Below, one piece after another: positions 22,055 to 33,217 of a stretch of DNA of 64,000 nucleotides (position 1 is the first letter of the stretch; each line of letters begins with the position of its first letter). The notes under the pieces are model-generated. The model saw only the letters and a program-made list of their open reading frames with translations. It had not been told where the DNA came from and searched no databases. Source of the DNA: Diplosphaera chodatii (lineage: Eukaryota; Chlorophyta; Trebouxiophyceae; Prasiolales; Stichococcaceae); assembly GCA_032358165.1 (NCBI GenBank), contig JAALGY010000042.1:868001-932000 (forward strand). Reading direction: 5' to 3'. Made by a program: the position numbers and the translations under genes.

Positions 22055-24510
22055 TTGACATTGACATTGATTACATACTGGTGGTGGGCCATTTTGGCCT
22101 AGCCACAGGCTCTGGCGGAAAAACCCAGAGCAACATGCACAACGAGTCGTGTACGAAACCGTTCACTCCCCGCTGACAGAATGGTTCCAATCAATGCCGG
22201 TTGGACTGGGTTTGCACTTCCCTTACCGCTATCCATCCATTCCACACCCCTCCAACTCTGCACATTGATCATGACAACCCCGCAAAAAGGCTGCCAGTTG
22301 CCCGGCATCCTGCTGCATAAAGTCCGCCACTGATGTGATGTTGCTGTCCTCAAACAGCTCCGAATGCTGCACCCTCTGATCTACTAGGGCTGGACACCCC
22401 CAGACCATATGCGCCTCATCATCCACCACGCCGCAGTTACACCGCTGACACAGCCGCTCTGCCCGCGGCAGCCGCTGCCACCTCCCTGTTTCCACCCCCA
22501 GCATGTGACTGCCCATGCGAAACTGTGCTAACCGCCGACGACCGGTCTTGGAGGCGACTGCCTGCAAGTAGCCGGCCATCTGGTAGTTGTCACTGTTCAC
22601 AGGGCCCCTGACTCCCAGCCACTCACGCACTTTGCGCAAGTCGCTGCCATTCACAGCATCGAAGGTGCGGCGCTGCAGGTGTGCAGTGACAACAGATGTG
22701 TCAATGCGCTGCGGCACGCCGTCAACGATGGGTGACATGAAGTGCAGGAACGAACACACCTGGGCAGCCCAGCATGCTGAGCTGCTGGTGCTGCGCCCCG
22801 GCCGGCTGGCCAGAGCACAGTTCTCCAGGAATGCCTGCTTGGTGAGGCGGGTGTCCGGCATTGCGACCAGCCGGTTCCAGAACCGGCAGATGGCCAGCGT
22901 TGCCGTGTGCGCCACTGGGAACCGCCCAAGCTCCCCCAACACCGCCACGTTGGGAGTGCCTGTGCGCACGCCAAGAACAGACCGAAGGAACTTCCGATGG
23001 ACAAGCTCACAAGTATCCATGCCAGTACCACATAACGCCCCAGGTCCCCATGTTTCGACACCATATAGCATAACAGGACGTACTAGTGCATCAAACAAAT
23101 GCAGCTGCAATGCTGGGTCATGCAGGCTCAGGTCGTGGCAACGATGCTGCAATGCAAGCCACTCACGCACTTTGCGCAAGTCGCTGCCATTCACCGCATC
23201 GAAGGTGCGGCGCTGCAGGTGTGCAGTGACAACAGATGTGTCAATGCGCTGCGGCACGCCGTCAACGATGGGTGACATGAAGTGCAGGAACGAACACACC
23301 TGGGCAGCCCAGCATGCTGAGCTGCTGGTGCTGCGCCCCGGCCGGGTGGCCAGAGCACAGTTCTCCAGGAATGCCTGCTTGGTGAGGCGTGTGTCCGGCA
23401 TTGCGACCAGCCGGTTCCAGAACCGGCAGATGGCCAGCGTTGCCGTGTGCGCCACTGGGAACCGCCCAAGCTCCCCCAACACCGCCACGTTGGGAGTGCC
23501 TGTGCGCACGCCAAGAACAGACCGAAGGAACTTCCGATGAACAAGCTCACAAGTATCCATGCCAGTACCACATAACGCCCCAGGTCCCCATGTTTCAACA
23601 CCGTATAGCATAACAGGACGCACTAGTGCATCAAACAAATGCAGCTGCAGTGCTGGGTCATGCAGGCTCAGGTCATGGCAACGATGCTGCAATGCAAGTG
23701 CGGCGCGCTGGGCGGAGGCCGCTCTGCCGATGCTAGCGGCAGCAAAAGAACTACGAGTAGAGACATCAACCCCCAGATAGGTAAACGAGTCCAGCACTTC
23801 GATGGGAGCATGCATGTAGGTGAGAACCGGTGGTGCAGCAGCCTGGGCTGCATACACCACGACCTTTGTCTTCTTCACGTTGACGGTGAGGCGCCAGCGC
23901 TTGCAGTACGACTCCAGCAGGTCGAGCTGCGCCTGCAGGCCGCGTACGGACGTGGACACCAGGTCCAGGTCATCTGCATAGAAGAGGGCAGGTGCCTGCA
24001 CACCACACAGGGTGGGCAGGTCCAGGTCCCCGCCAGCGGCCTCCAGCTCCGCTTGGAAATCGTCAATGTAAATCCCGAAAAGGGTTGGAGATAGTGGACA
24101 TCCCTGCTTAACACCCAAAGTGCTCTGGAATGTATCGGACATTCCCCCCTCAAACTGCAATGCCATTGGCACATCCGCATACAGTGCCTGCACACCCCTC
24201 AGAAACTCCCCATGCACCCCAATCCGCTGCAGCTTCTCCCAAAGCAAATCACGAGGTACAGTATCGTATGCCTTCTTGAAATCGACAAAGCAAGAGTACA
24301 GAGGCTGCTTATCTGCCTTGGCCTTCTCGATGAGGGTGCGAACGACGAAGGTTTGATCGGTGGTGCGGTGGTCCTTGCGGAAGCCCGCCTGTCCGCGTGC
24401 GCGCAGCTGGTGCTGCTCGGTCCACCTCATAAGCTTTTCGTTAAGCATGCAAGCATATAGTTTTGCCAACAGAGACCCAAGGAGGACACTGAAACCACAA
24501 GGGAATGCAT
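22055..24510 (-). mobile_element. LINE-A copy 1, 5'-truncated, with internal duplication
   Basis: In sense order on the minus strand: RT domain from SLLAKLYACML (truncated 5' end near 24478), motif A FVDFKKAYDTV, motif B GVKQGCPLSP, motif C YADD, thumb region, a C-terminal finger (CQRCNCG...H...C), a stop near 22229, the 3' UTR and the tail at 22055. The stretch ALQHRCHDLSLHDPALQ to RKVREWL occurs twice in frame, 540 bp apart (from about 22617 and 23157). A remnant of the (CAAA)-element (24486-24508) sits at the 5' junction. The frame is open for 772 codons, but endonuclease and the first RT part are missing, so the copy is dead on its own. Confidence 0.88.
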
Positions 24511-25555
24511 TGACATTGACATTGATTACATACTGGTGGTGGGCCATTTTGGCCTAGCCACAGGCTCTGGCGGGAAAACCCAGAGCAACATGCGCAACGA
24601 GTCGTGTACGAAACCGTGCACTCCCCGCTGACAGAATGGTTCAACTCAATCCCGGTTGGATGCACACCCCTCCAACTCTTGACATTGATTACATACTGGT
24701 GGTGGGCCATTTTGGCCTAGCCACAGGCTCTGGCGGAAAAACCCAGAGCAACATGCACAACGAGTCGTGTGTACGAAACCGTGCACTCCCCGCTGACAGA
24801 ATGGTTCCACTCAATCCCGGTTGGATGCACACCCCTCCGACTCTGCACATTGATCATGACAACCCCGCAAAAAGGCTGCCAGTTGCCCGGCATCCTGCTG
24901 CATGAAGTCCGCCACTGATGTGATGTTGCTGTCCTCAAACAGCTCCGAATGCTGCACCCTCTGATCTACTAGGGCTGGACACCCCCAGACCATATGCGCC
25001 TCATCATCCACCACGCCGCAGCTACACCGCTGGCACAGCCGCTCTGCCCGCGGCAGCCGCTGCCACCTCCCTGTCTCCACCCCCAGCATGTGACTGCCCA
25101 TGCGAAACTGTGCTAACCGCCGACGACCGGTCTTGGAGGCGACTGCCTGCAAGTAGCCGGCCAACTGGTAGTTGTCACCGTTCACAGGGCCCCTGACTCC
25201 CAGCCATTGACATTGACATTGATTACATACTGGTGGTGGGCCATTTTGGCCTAGCCACAGGCTCTGGCGGAAAAACCCAGAGCAACATGCACAACGAGTC
25301 GTGTACGAAACCGTTCACTCCCCGCTGACAGAATGGTTCCACTCAATCCCGGTTGGATGCACACCCCTCCAACTCTGCACATTGATTGTGACAACCCCGC
25401 AAAAAGGCTGCCAGTTGCCCGGCATCCTGCTGCATAAAGCCTGCCACTGATGTGATGTTGCTGTCCTCAAACAGCTCCGAATGCTGCACCCTCTGATCCA
25501 CTAGGGCTGGACACCCCCAGACCATATGCGCCTCATCATCCACCACGCCGCAGCA
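24511..25555 (-). mobile_element. Three stacked LINE-A 3'-end fragments
   Basis: 24511-24680 holds only the 3' UTR. 24682-25204 holds the 3' UTR and the last ~125 codons including the zinc finger. 25205-25555 holds the 3' UTR and ~67 codons. Each fragment ends leftward in the TTGACA-type tail, and the next begins at or inside it, which shows serial 5'-truncated insertions into older tails. Confidence 0.85.
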
Positions 25556-25606
25556 TATAGCCTATAGCCTATAGCCTATAGCCTCTTGCACGGCGCCGGC
25601 TGTGAA
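25553..25606. repeat. Heptamer repeat (atagcct)x4 with LINE-A remnant
   Basis: Four tandem copies of atagcct are followed by cctcttgcacggcgccggc, which is LINE-A coding sequence (compare about 37480-37505). A single atagcct is present at that site in longer LINE-A copies, so the array expanded from it. An identical array lies at about 29139-29192. Confidence 0.75.
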
Positions 25607-28600
25607 GGCATTGACATTGATTACATACTGGTGGTGGGCCATTTTGGCCTAGCCACAGGCTCTGGCGGAAAAACCCAGAGCAACATGCACAACGAGTCGT
25701 GTACGAAACCGTTCACTCCCCGCTGACAGAATGGTTCCAATCAATGCCGGTTGGATGCACACCCCTCCAACTCTGCACATTGATCATGACAACCCCGCAA
25801 AAAGGCTGCCAGTTGCCCGGCATCCTGCTGCATAAAGTCCGCCACTGATGTGATGTTGCTGTCCTCAAACAGCTCCGAATGCTGCACCCTCTGATCTACT
25901 AGGGCTGGACACCCCCAGACCATATGCGCCTCATCATCCACCACGCCGCAGTTACACCGCTGACACAGCCGCTCTGCCCGCAGCAGCCGCTGCCACCTCC
26001 CTGTTTCCACCCCCAGCATGTGACTGCCCATGCGAAACTGTGCTAACCGCCGACGACCGGTCTTGGAGGCGACTGCCTGCAAGTAGCCGGCCATCTGGTA
26101 GTTGTCACTGTTCACAGGGCCCCTGACTCCCAGCCACTCACGCACTTTGCGCAAGTCGCTGCCATTCACAGCATCGAAGGTGCGGCGCTGCAGGTGTGCA
26201 GTGACAACAGATGTGTCAATGCGCTGCGGCACGCCGTCAACGATGGGTGACATGAAGTGCAGGAACGAACACACCTGGGCAGCCCAGCATGCTGAGCTGC
26301 TGGTGCTGCGCCCCGGCCGGCTGGCCAGAGCACAGTTCTCCAGGAATGCCTGCTTGGTGAGGCGGGTGTCCGGCATTGCGACCAGCCGGTTCCAGAACCG
26401 GCAGATGGCCAGCGTTGCCGTGTGCGCCACTGGGAACCGCCCAAGCTCCCCCAACACCGCCACGTTGGGAGTGCCTGTGCGCACGCCAAGAACAGACCGA
26501 AGGAACTTCCGATGGACAAGCTCACAAGTATCCATGCCAGTACCACATAACGCCCCAGGTCCCCATGTTTCGACACCATATAGCATAACAGGACGTACTA
26601 GTGCATCAAACAAATGCAGCTGCAATGCTGGGTCATGCAGGCTCAGGTCGTGGCAACGATGCTGCAATGCAAGCCACTCACGCACTTTGCGCAAGTCGCT
26701 GCCATTCACCGCATCGAAGGTGCGGCGCTGCAGGTGTGCAGTGACAACAGATGTGTCAATGCGCTGCGGCACGCCGTCAACGATGGGTGACATGAAGTGC
26801 AGGAACGAACACACCTGGGCAGCCCAGCATGCTGAGCTGCTGGTGCTGCGCCCCGGCCGGCTGGCCAGAGCACAGTTCTCCAGGAATGCCTGCTTGGTGA
26901 GGCGTGTGTCCGGCATTGCGACCAGCCGGTTCCAGAACCGGCAGATGGCCAGCGTTGCCGTGTGCGCCACTGGGAACCGCCCAAGCTCCCCCAACACCGC
27001 CACGTTGGGAGTGCCTGTGCGCACGCCAAGAACAGACCGAAGGAACTTCCGATGAACAAGCTCACAAGTATCCATGCCAGTACCACATAACGCCCCAGGT
27101 CCCCATGTTTCAACACCGTATAGCATAACAGGACGCACTAGTGCATCAAACAAATGCAGCTGCAGTGCTGGGTCATGCAGGCTCAGGTCATGGCAACGAT
27201 GCTGCAATGCAAGTGCGGCGCGCTGGGCGGAGGCCGCTCTGCCGATGCTAGCGGCAGCAAAAGAACTACGAGTAGAGACATCAACCCCCAGATAGGTAAA
27301 CGAGTCCAGCACTTCGATGGGAGCATGCATGTAGGTGAGAACCGGTGGTGCAGCAGCCTGGGCTGCATACACCACGACCTTTGTCTTCTTCACGTTGACG
27401 GTGAGGCGCCAGCGCTTGCAGTACGACTCCAGCAGGTCGAGCTGCGCCTGCAGGCCGCGTACGGACGTGGACACCAGGTCCAGGTCATCTGCATAGAAGA
27501 GGGCAGGTGCCTGCACACCACACAGGGTGGGCAGGTCCAGGTCCCCGCCAGCGGCCTCCAGCTCCGCTTGGAAATCGTCAATGTAAATCCCGAAAAGGGT
27601 TGGAGATAGTGGACATCCCTGCTTAACACCCAAAGTGCTCTGGAATGTATCGGACATTCCCCCCTCAAACTGCAATGCCATTGGCACATCCGCATACAGT
27701 GCCTGCACACCCCTCAGAAACTCCCCATGCACCCCAATCCGCTGCAGCTTCTCCCAAAGCAAATCACGAGGTACAGTATCGTATGCCTTCTTGAAATCGA
27801 CAAAGCAAGAGTACAGAGGCTGCTTATCTGCCTTGGCCTTCTCGATGAGGGTGCGAACGACGAAGGTTTGATCGGTGGTGCGGTGGTCCTTGCGGAAGCC
27901 CGCCTGTCCGCGTGCGCGCAGCTGGTGCTGCTCGGTCCACCTCATAAGCTTTTCGTTAAGCATGCAAGCATATAGTTTTGCCAACAGAGACCCAAGGAGG
28001 ACACTGAAACCACAAGGGAATGCATTGACATTGACATTGATTACATACTGGTGGTGGGCCATTTTGGCCTAGCCACAGGCTCTGGCGGGAAAACCCAGAG
28101 CAACATGCGCAACGAGTCGTGTACGAAACCGTGCACTCCCCGCTGACAGAATGGTTCAACTCAATCCCGGTTGGATGCACACCCCTCCAACTCTTGACAT
28201 TGATTACATACTGGTGGTGGGCCATTTTGGCCTAGCCACAGGCTCTGGCGGAAAAACCCAGAGCAACATGCACAACGAGTCGTGTGTACGAAACCGTGCA
28301 CTCCCCGCTGACAGAATGGTTCCACTCAATCCCGGTTGGATGCACACCCCTCCGACTCTGCACATTGATCATGACAACCCCGCAAAAAGGCTGCCAGTTG
28401 CCCGGCATCCTGCTGCATGAAGTCCGCCACTGATGTGATGTTGCTGTCCTCAAACAGCTCCGAATGCTGCACCCTCTGATCTACTAGGGCTGGACACCCC
28501 CAGACCATATGCGCCTCATCATCCACCACGCCGCAGCTACACCGCTGGCACAGCCGCTCTGCCCGCGGCAGCCGCTGCCACCTCCCTGTCTCCACCCCCA

Positions 28601-29192
28601 GCAGAAAAACATCCTTCCGGTCAAAGGTTCTCTTTTCCATCGCTATTTGCAACTTCCCTTACCGCTTTCCAGCATGTGACTGCCCATGCGAAACTGTGCT
28701 AACCGCCGACGACCGGTCTTGGAGGCGACTGCCTGCAAGTAGCCGGCCAACTGGTAGTTGTCACCGTTCACAGGGCCCCTGACTCCCAGCCATTGACATT
28801 GACATTGATTACATACTGGTGGTGGGCCATTTTGGCCTAGCCACAGGCTCTGGCGGAAAAACCCAGAGCAACATGCACAACGAGTCGTGTACGAAACCGT
28901 TCACTCCCCGCTGACAGAATGGTTCCACTCAATCCCGGTTGGATGCACACCCCTCCAACTCTGCACATTGATTGTGACAACCCCGCAAAAAGGCTGCCAG
29001 TTGCCCGGCATCCTGCTGCATAAAGCCTGCCACTGATGTGATGTTGCTGTCCTCAAACAGCTCCGAATGCTGCACCCTCTGATCCACTAGGGCTGGACAC
29101 CCCCAGACCATATGCGCCTCATCATCCACCACGCCGCAGCATATAGCCTATAGCCTATAGCCTATAGCCTCTTGCACGGCGCCGGCTGTGAA
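25606..29192 (-). repeat. Second tandem unit of the LINE-A block
   Basis: This 3.59-kb stretch repeats 22055-25605 in the same order: a LINE-A copy with the 540-bp internal duplication (25741-28062, 773 open codons), then the 3'-end fragments, then the heptamer array. Only a few base differences are visible by eye. It is longer than the first unit by about 70 bp, due to a short B-box-element insertion at 28604-28673. It looks like a segmental tandem duplication rather than independent insertions. Confidence 0.85.
28604..28673 (+). mobile_element. Short B-box element, 5'-truncated fragment
   Basis: About 70 bp (ccttccggtcaaaggttctc... to ...cttaccgctttcc) interrupt the LINE-A finger region between ccaccccca and gcatgtgac. 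Only the 3' part of the element is present. The insertion is absent from the sister unit at 25080-25100, so it postdates the duplication or was lost there. Flanking duplication is at most about 5 bp. Confidence 0.7.
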
Positions 29193-31094
29193 GGCATTGA
29201 CATTGATTACATACTGGTGGTGGGCCATTTTGGCCTAGCCACAGGCTCTGGCGGAAAAACCCAGAGCAACATGCACAACGAGTCGTGTACGAAACCGTTC
29301 ACTCCCCGCTGACAGAATGGTTCCAATCAATCCCGGTTGGATGCACACCCCTCCAACTCTGCACATTGATCATGACAACCCCGCAAAAAGGCTGCCAGTT
29401 GCCCGGCATCCTGCTGCATAAAGTCCGCCACTGATGTGATGTTGCTGTCCTCAAACAGCTCCGAATGCTGCACCCTCTGATCTACTAGGGCTGGACACCC
29501 CCAGACCATATGCGCCTCATCATCCACCACGCCGCAGTTACACCGCTGACACAGCCGCTCTGCCCGCGGCAGCCGCTGCCACCTCCCTGTTTCCACCCCC
29601 AGCATGTGACTGCCCATGCGAAACTGTGCTAACCGCCGACGACCGGTCTTGGAGGCGACTGCCTGCAAGTAGCCGGCCATCTGGTAGTTGTCACTGTTCA
29701 CAGGGCCCCTGACTCCCAGCCACTCACGCACTTTGCGCAAGTCGCTGCCATTCACAGCATCGAAGGTGCGGCGCTGCAGGTGTGCAGTGACAACAGATGT
29801 GTCAATGCGCTGCGGCACGCCGTCAACGATGGGTGACATGAAGTGCAGGAACGAACACACCTGGGCAGCCCAGCATGCTGAGCTGCTGGTGCTGCGCCCC
29901 GGCCGGCTGGCCAGAGCACAGTTCTCCAGGAATGCCTGCTTGGTGAGGCGGGTGTCCGGCATTGCGACCAGCCGGTTCCAGAACCGGCAGATGGCCAGCG
30001 TTGCCGTGTGCGCCACTGGGAACCGCCCAAGCTCCCCCAACACCGCCACGTTGGGAGTGCCTGTGCGCACGCCAAGAACAGACCGAAGGAACTTCCGATG
30101 GACAAGCTCACAAGTATCCATGCCAGTACCACATAACGCCCCAGGTCCCCATGTTTCGACACCATATAGCATAACAGGACGTACTAGTGCATCAAACAAA
30201 TGCAGCTGCAATGCTGGGTCATGCAGGCTCAGGTCGTGGCAACGATGCTGCAATGCAAGCCACTCACGCACTTTGCGCAAGTCGCTGCCATTCACCGCAT
30301 CGAAGGTGCGGCGCTGCAGGTGTGCAGTGACAACAGATGTGTCAATGCGCTGCGGCACGCCGTCAACGATGGGTGACATGAAGTGCAGGAACGAACACAC
30401 CTGGGCAGCCCAGCATGCTGAGCTGCTGGTGCTGCGCCCCGGCCGGCTGGCCAGAGCACAGTTCTCCAGGAATGCCTGCTTGGTGAGGCGTGTGTCCGGC
30501 ATTGCGACCAGCCGGTTCCAGAACCGGCAGATGGCCAGCGTTGCCGTGTGCGCCACTGGGAACCGCCCAAGCTCCCCCAACACCGCCACGTTGGGAGTGC
30601 CTGTGCGCACGCCAAGAACAGACCGAAGGAACTTCCGATGAACAAGCTCACAAGTATCCATGCCAGTACCACATAACGCCCCAGGTCCCCATGTTTCAAC
30701 ACCGTATAGCATAACAGGACGCACTAGTGCATCAAACAAATGCAGCTGCAGTGCTGGGTCATGCAGGCTCAGGTCATGGCAACGATGCTGCAATGCAAGT
30801 GCGGCGCGCTGGGCGGAGGCCGCTCTGCCGATGCTAGCGGCAGCAAAAGAACTACGAGTAGAGACATCAACCCCCAGATAGGTAAACGAGTCCAGCACTT
30901 CGATGGGAGCATGCATGTAGGTGAGAACCGGTGGTGCAGCAGCCTGGGCTGCATACACCACGACCTTTGTCTTCTTCACGTTGACGGTGAGGCGCCAGCG
31001 CTTGCAGTACGACTCCAGCAGGTCGAGCTGCGCCTGCAGGCCGCGTACGGACGTGGACACCAGGTCCAGGTCATCTGCATAGAAGAGGGCAGGT
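29193..31094 (-). mobile_element. LINE-A copy, third unit, truncated at the YADD region
   Basis: It matches the earlier units from the tail through the 540-bp internal duplication (from about 29718 and 30258) up to the motif C region, then stops at 31094, where an opposite-strand LINE-A begins. The long minus ORF running through the junction (29327-31306) uses antisense codons beyond 31094 and is not a real fused gene. Confidence 0.82.
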
Positions 31095-32255
31095 GGACCG
31101 AGCAGCACCAGCTGCGCGCACGCGGACAGGCGGGCTTCCGCAAGGACCACCGCACCACCGACCAAACCTTCGTCGTTCGCACCCTCATCGAGAAGGCCAA
31201 GGCAGATAAGCAGCCTCTGTACTCTTGCTTTGTCGATTTCAAGAAGGCATACGATACTGTACCTCGTGATTTGCTTTGGGAGAAGCTGCAGCGGATTGGG
31301 GTGCATGGGGAGTTTCTGAGGGGGGTTCAGGCACTGTATGCTGATGTGCCAATGGCATTGCAGTTTGAGGGGGGAATGTCCGATACATTCCAGAGCACTT
31401 TGGGGGTTAAGCAGGGATGTCCACTATCTCCAACCCTTTTCGGGATTTGCATTGACGATTTCCAAGCGGAGCTGGAGGCCGCCGGCGGGGACCTGGACCT
31501 GCCCACCCTGTGTGGTGTGCAGGCACCTGCCCTCTTCTATGCAGATGACCTGGACCTGGTGTCCACGTCCGTACGCGGCCTGCAGGCGCAGCTCGACCTG
31601 CTGGAGTCGTACTGCAAGCGCTGGCGCCTCACCGTCAACGTGAAGAAGACAAAGGTCGTGGTGTATGCAGCCCAGGCTGCTGCACCACCGGTTCTCACCT
31701 ACATGCATGCTCCCATCGAAGTACTGGACTCGTTTACCTATCTGGGGGTTGATATCTCTACTCGTAGTTCTTTTGCTGCCGCTAGCATCGGCAGAGCGGC
31801 CTCCGCCCAGCGCGCCGCACTTGCATTGCAGCATCGTTGCCACGACCTGAGCCTGCATGACCCAGCATTGCAGCTGCATTTGTTTGATGCACTAGTACGT
31901 CCTGTTATGCTATATGGTGTCGAAACATGGGGACCTGGGGCGTTATGTGGTACTGGCATGGATACTTGTGAGCTTGTCCATCGGAAGTTCCTTCGGTCTG
32001 TTCTTGGCGTGCGCACAGGCACTCCCAACGTGGCGGTGTTGGGGGAGCTTGGGCGGTTCCCAGTGGCGCACACGGCAACGCTGGCCATCTGCCGGTTCTG
32101 GAACCGGCTGGTCGCAATGCCGGACACCCGCCTCACCAAGCAGGCATTCCTGGAGAACTGTGCTCTGGCCAGCCGGCCGGGGCGCAGCACCAGCAGCTCA
32201 GCATGCTGGGCTGCCCAGGTGTGTTCGTTCCTGCACTTCATGTCACCCATCGTTG

Positions 32256-32340
32256 GAATGGAAAGCGGTAAGGGAAGTTGCAAATAGCGATGGAAAAGAG
32301 AACCTTTGACCGGAAGGCTGTTTGTGTATTGCGTTTGCGG
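32256..32340 (-). mobile_element. Short B-box element with 14-bp target-site duplication
   Basis: The 85-bp insertion (gaatggaaagcggtaaggg... to ...gtattgcgtttgcgg) is flanked by gtcacccatcgttg at 32242-32255 and 32341-32354. Uninterrupted LINE-A copies have that sequence once. The inserted copy is 5'-truncated relative to the full element at 34502-34737. Target duplication plus 5' truncation show LINE-style retroposition. Confidence 0.85.
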
Positions 32341-32867
32341 GTCACCCATCGTTGACGGCGTGCCGCAGCGCATTGACACATCTGTTGTCACTGCACACCT
32401 GCAGCGCCGCACCTTCGATGCTGTGAATGGCAGCGACTTGCGCAAAGTGCGTGAGTGGCTGGGAGTCAGGGGCCCTGTGAACAGTGACAACTACCAGATG
32501 GCCGGCTACTTGCAGGCAGTCGCCTCCAAGACCGGTCGTCGGCGGTTAGCACAGTTTCGCATGGGCAGTCACATGCTGGGGGTGGAAACAGGGAGGTGGC
32601 AGCGGCTGCCGCGGGCAGAGCGGCTGTGTCAGCGGTGTAACTGCGGCGTGGTGGATGATGAGGCGCATATGGTCTGGGGGTGTCCAGCCCTAGTAGATCA
32701 GAGGGTGCAGCATTCGGAGCTGTTTGAGGACAGCAACATCACATCAGTGGCGGACTTTATGCAGCAGGATGCCGGGCAACTGGCAGCCTTTTTGCGGGGT
32801 TGTCATGATCAATGTGCAGAGTTGGAGGGGTGTGCATCCAACCGGGATTGATTGGAACCATTCTGTC

Positions 32868-32996
32868 AGCGGGGAGTGAACGGTTTCGTACACGACTCGT
32901 TGTGCATGTTGCTCTGGGTTTTTCCGCCAGAGCCTGTGGCTAGGCCAAAATGGCCCACCACCAGTATGTAATCAATGTCAATGTCAATGTCAATGC
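32868..32996 (+). other. LINE-A 3' UTR hairpins and hexamer tail (representative copy)
   Basis: After the coding end come two potential stem-loops. CTCTGG (32912-32917) pairs with CCAGAG (32927-32932). GGCC (32943-32946) pairs with GGCC (32952-32955) around AAAAT. They are followed by an AATCAATG tail extended as TCAATG/TGTCAA repeats to 32995. All LINE-A 3' ends in the window share this layout, with 2-4 hexamers. In LINEs with stringent 3' recognition such stems are bound by the reverse transcriptase; that role is inferred here. Confidence 0.7.
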
Positions 32997-33217
32997 CTGC
33001 ACACCACACAGGGTGGGCAGGTCCAGGTCCCCGCCAGCGGCCTCCAGCTCCGCTTGGAAATCGTCAATGTAAATCCCGAAAAGGGTTGGAGATAGTGGAC
33101 ATCCCTGCTTAACACCCAAAGTGCTCTGGAATGTATCGGACATTCCCCCCTCAAACTGCAATGCCATTGGCACATCAGCATACAGTGCCTGCACCCCCCT
33201 CAGAAACTCCCCATGCC
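32997..33217 (-). mobile_element. LINE-A reverse transcriptase fragment
   Basis: The minus strand encodes VQALYADVPMALQFEGG through the motif B region GVKQGCPLSPTLFGIYIDDF to LPTLCGVQA. Both ends are abrupt: the left abuts the tail of the plus copy, the right a LINE-B-like sequence. Confidence 0.8.

Larger units (their letters stand above)
31095..32996 (+). mobile_element. LINE-A copy on plus strand
   Basis: It starts abruptly at WTEQHQLRARG and runs through RT motifs A (FVDFKKAYDTV), B (GVKQGCPLSP) and C (YADD), the thumb, the CQRCNCG finger, a stop near 32851, and the complete 3' UTR with both hairpins and the tail to 32995. It lacks the 540-bp internal duplication. A short B-box-element insertion at 32256-32340 with a 14-bp target duplication breaks the reading frame. 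It is head-to-head with the copy ending at 31094. Confidence 0.88.

Noticed and set aside
22587..23540. Long plus-strand ORF (317 codons), repeated at 26102 and 29688
   Set aside because: It is antisense to the LINE-A RT thumb and finger region; GC-rich codon bias in the real frame leaves the complement open. Its peptide shows no domain.
24441..24710. Recurring short ORFs starting MAHHQYVINVN
   Set aside because: They read the LINE-A 3' UTR and hexamer tail; VINVNVN is simply the translated tail and not a protein.
25553..25585. Possible CRISPR-like or regulatory direct repeats
   Set aside because: Four head-to-tail heptamers without spacers, derived from a LINE-A coding heptamer, in a eukaryotic genome.
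29327..31306. 659-codon minus-strand ORF
   Set aside because: The region above 31094 is antisense of the plus-strand copy, so the ORF spans an inversion junction.
30740..32287. 515-codon plus-strand ORF containing RT motifs
   Set aside because: Its first 120 codons are antisense to the minus LINE-A copy. Only the part after 31095 is true RT sequence.
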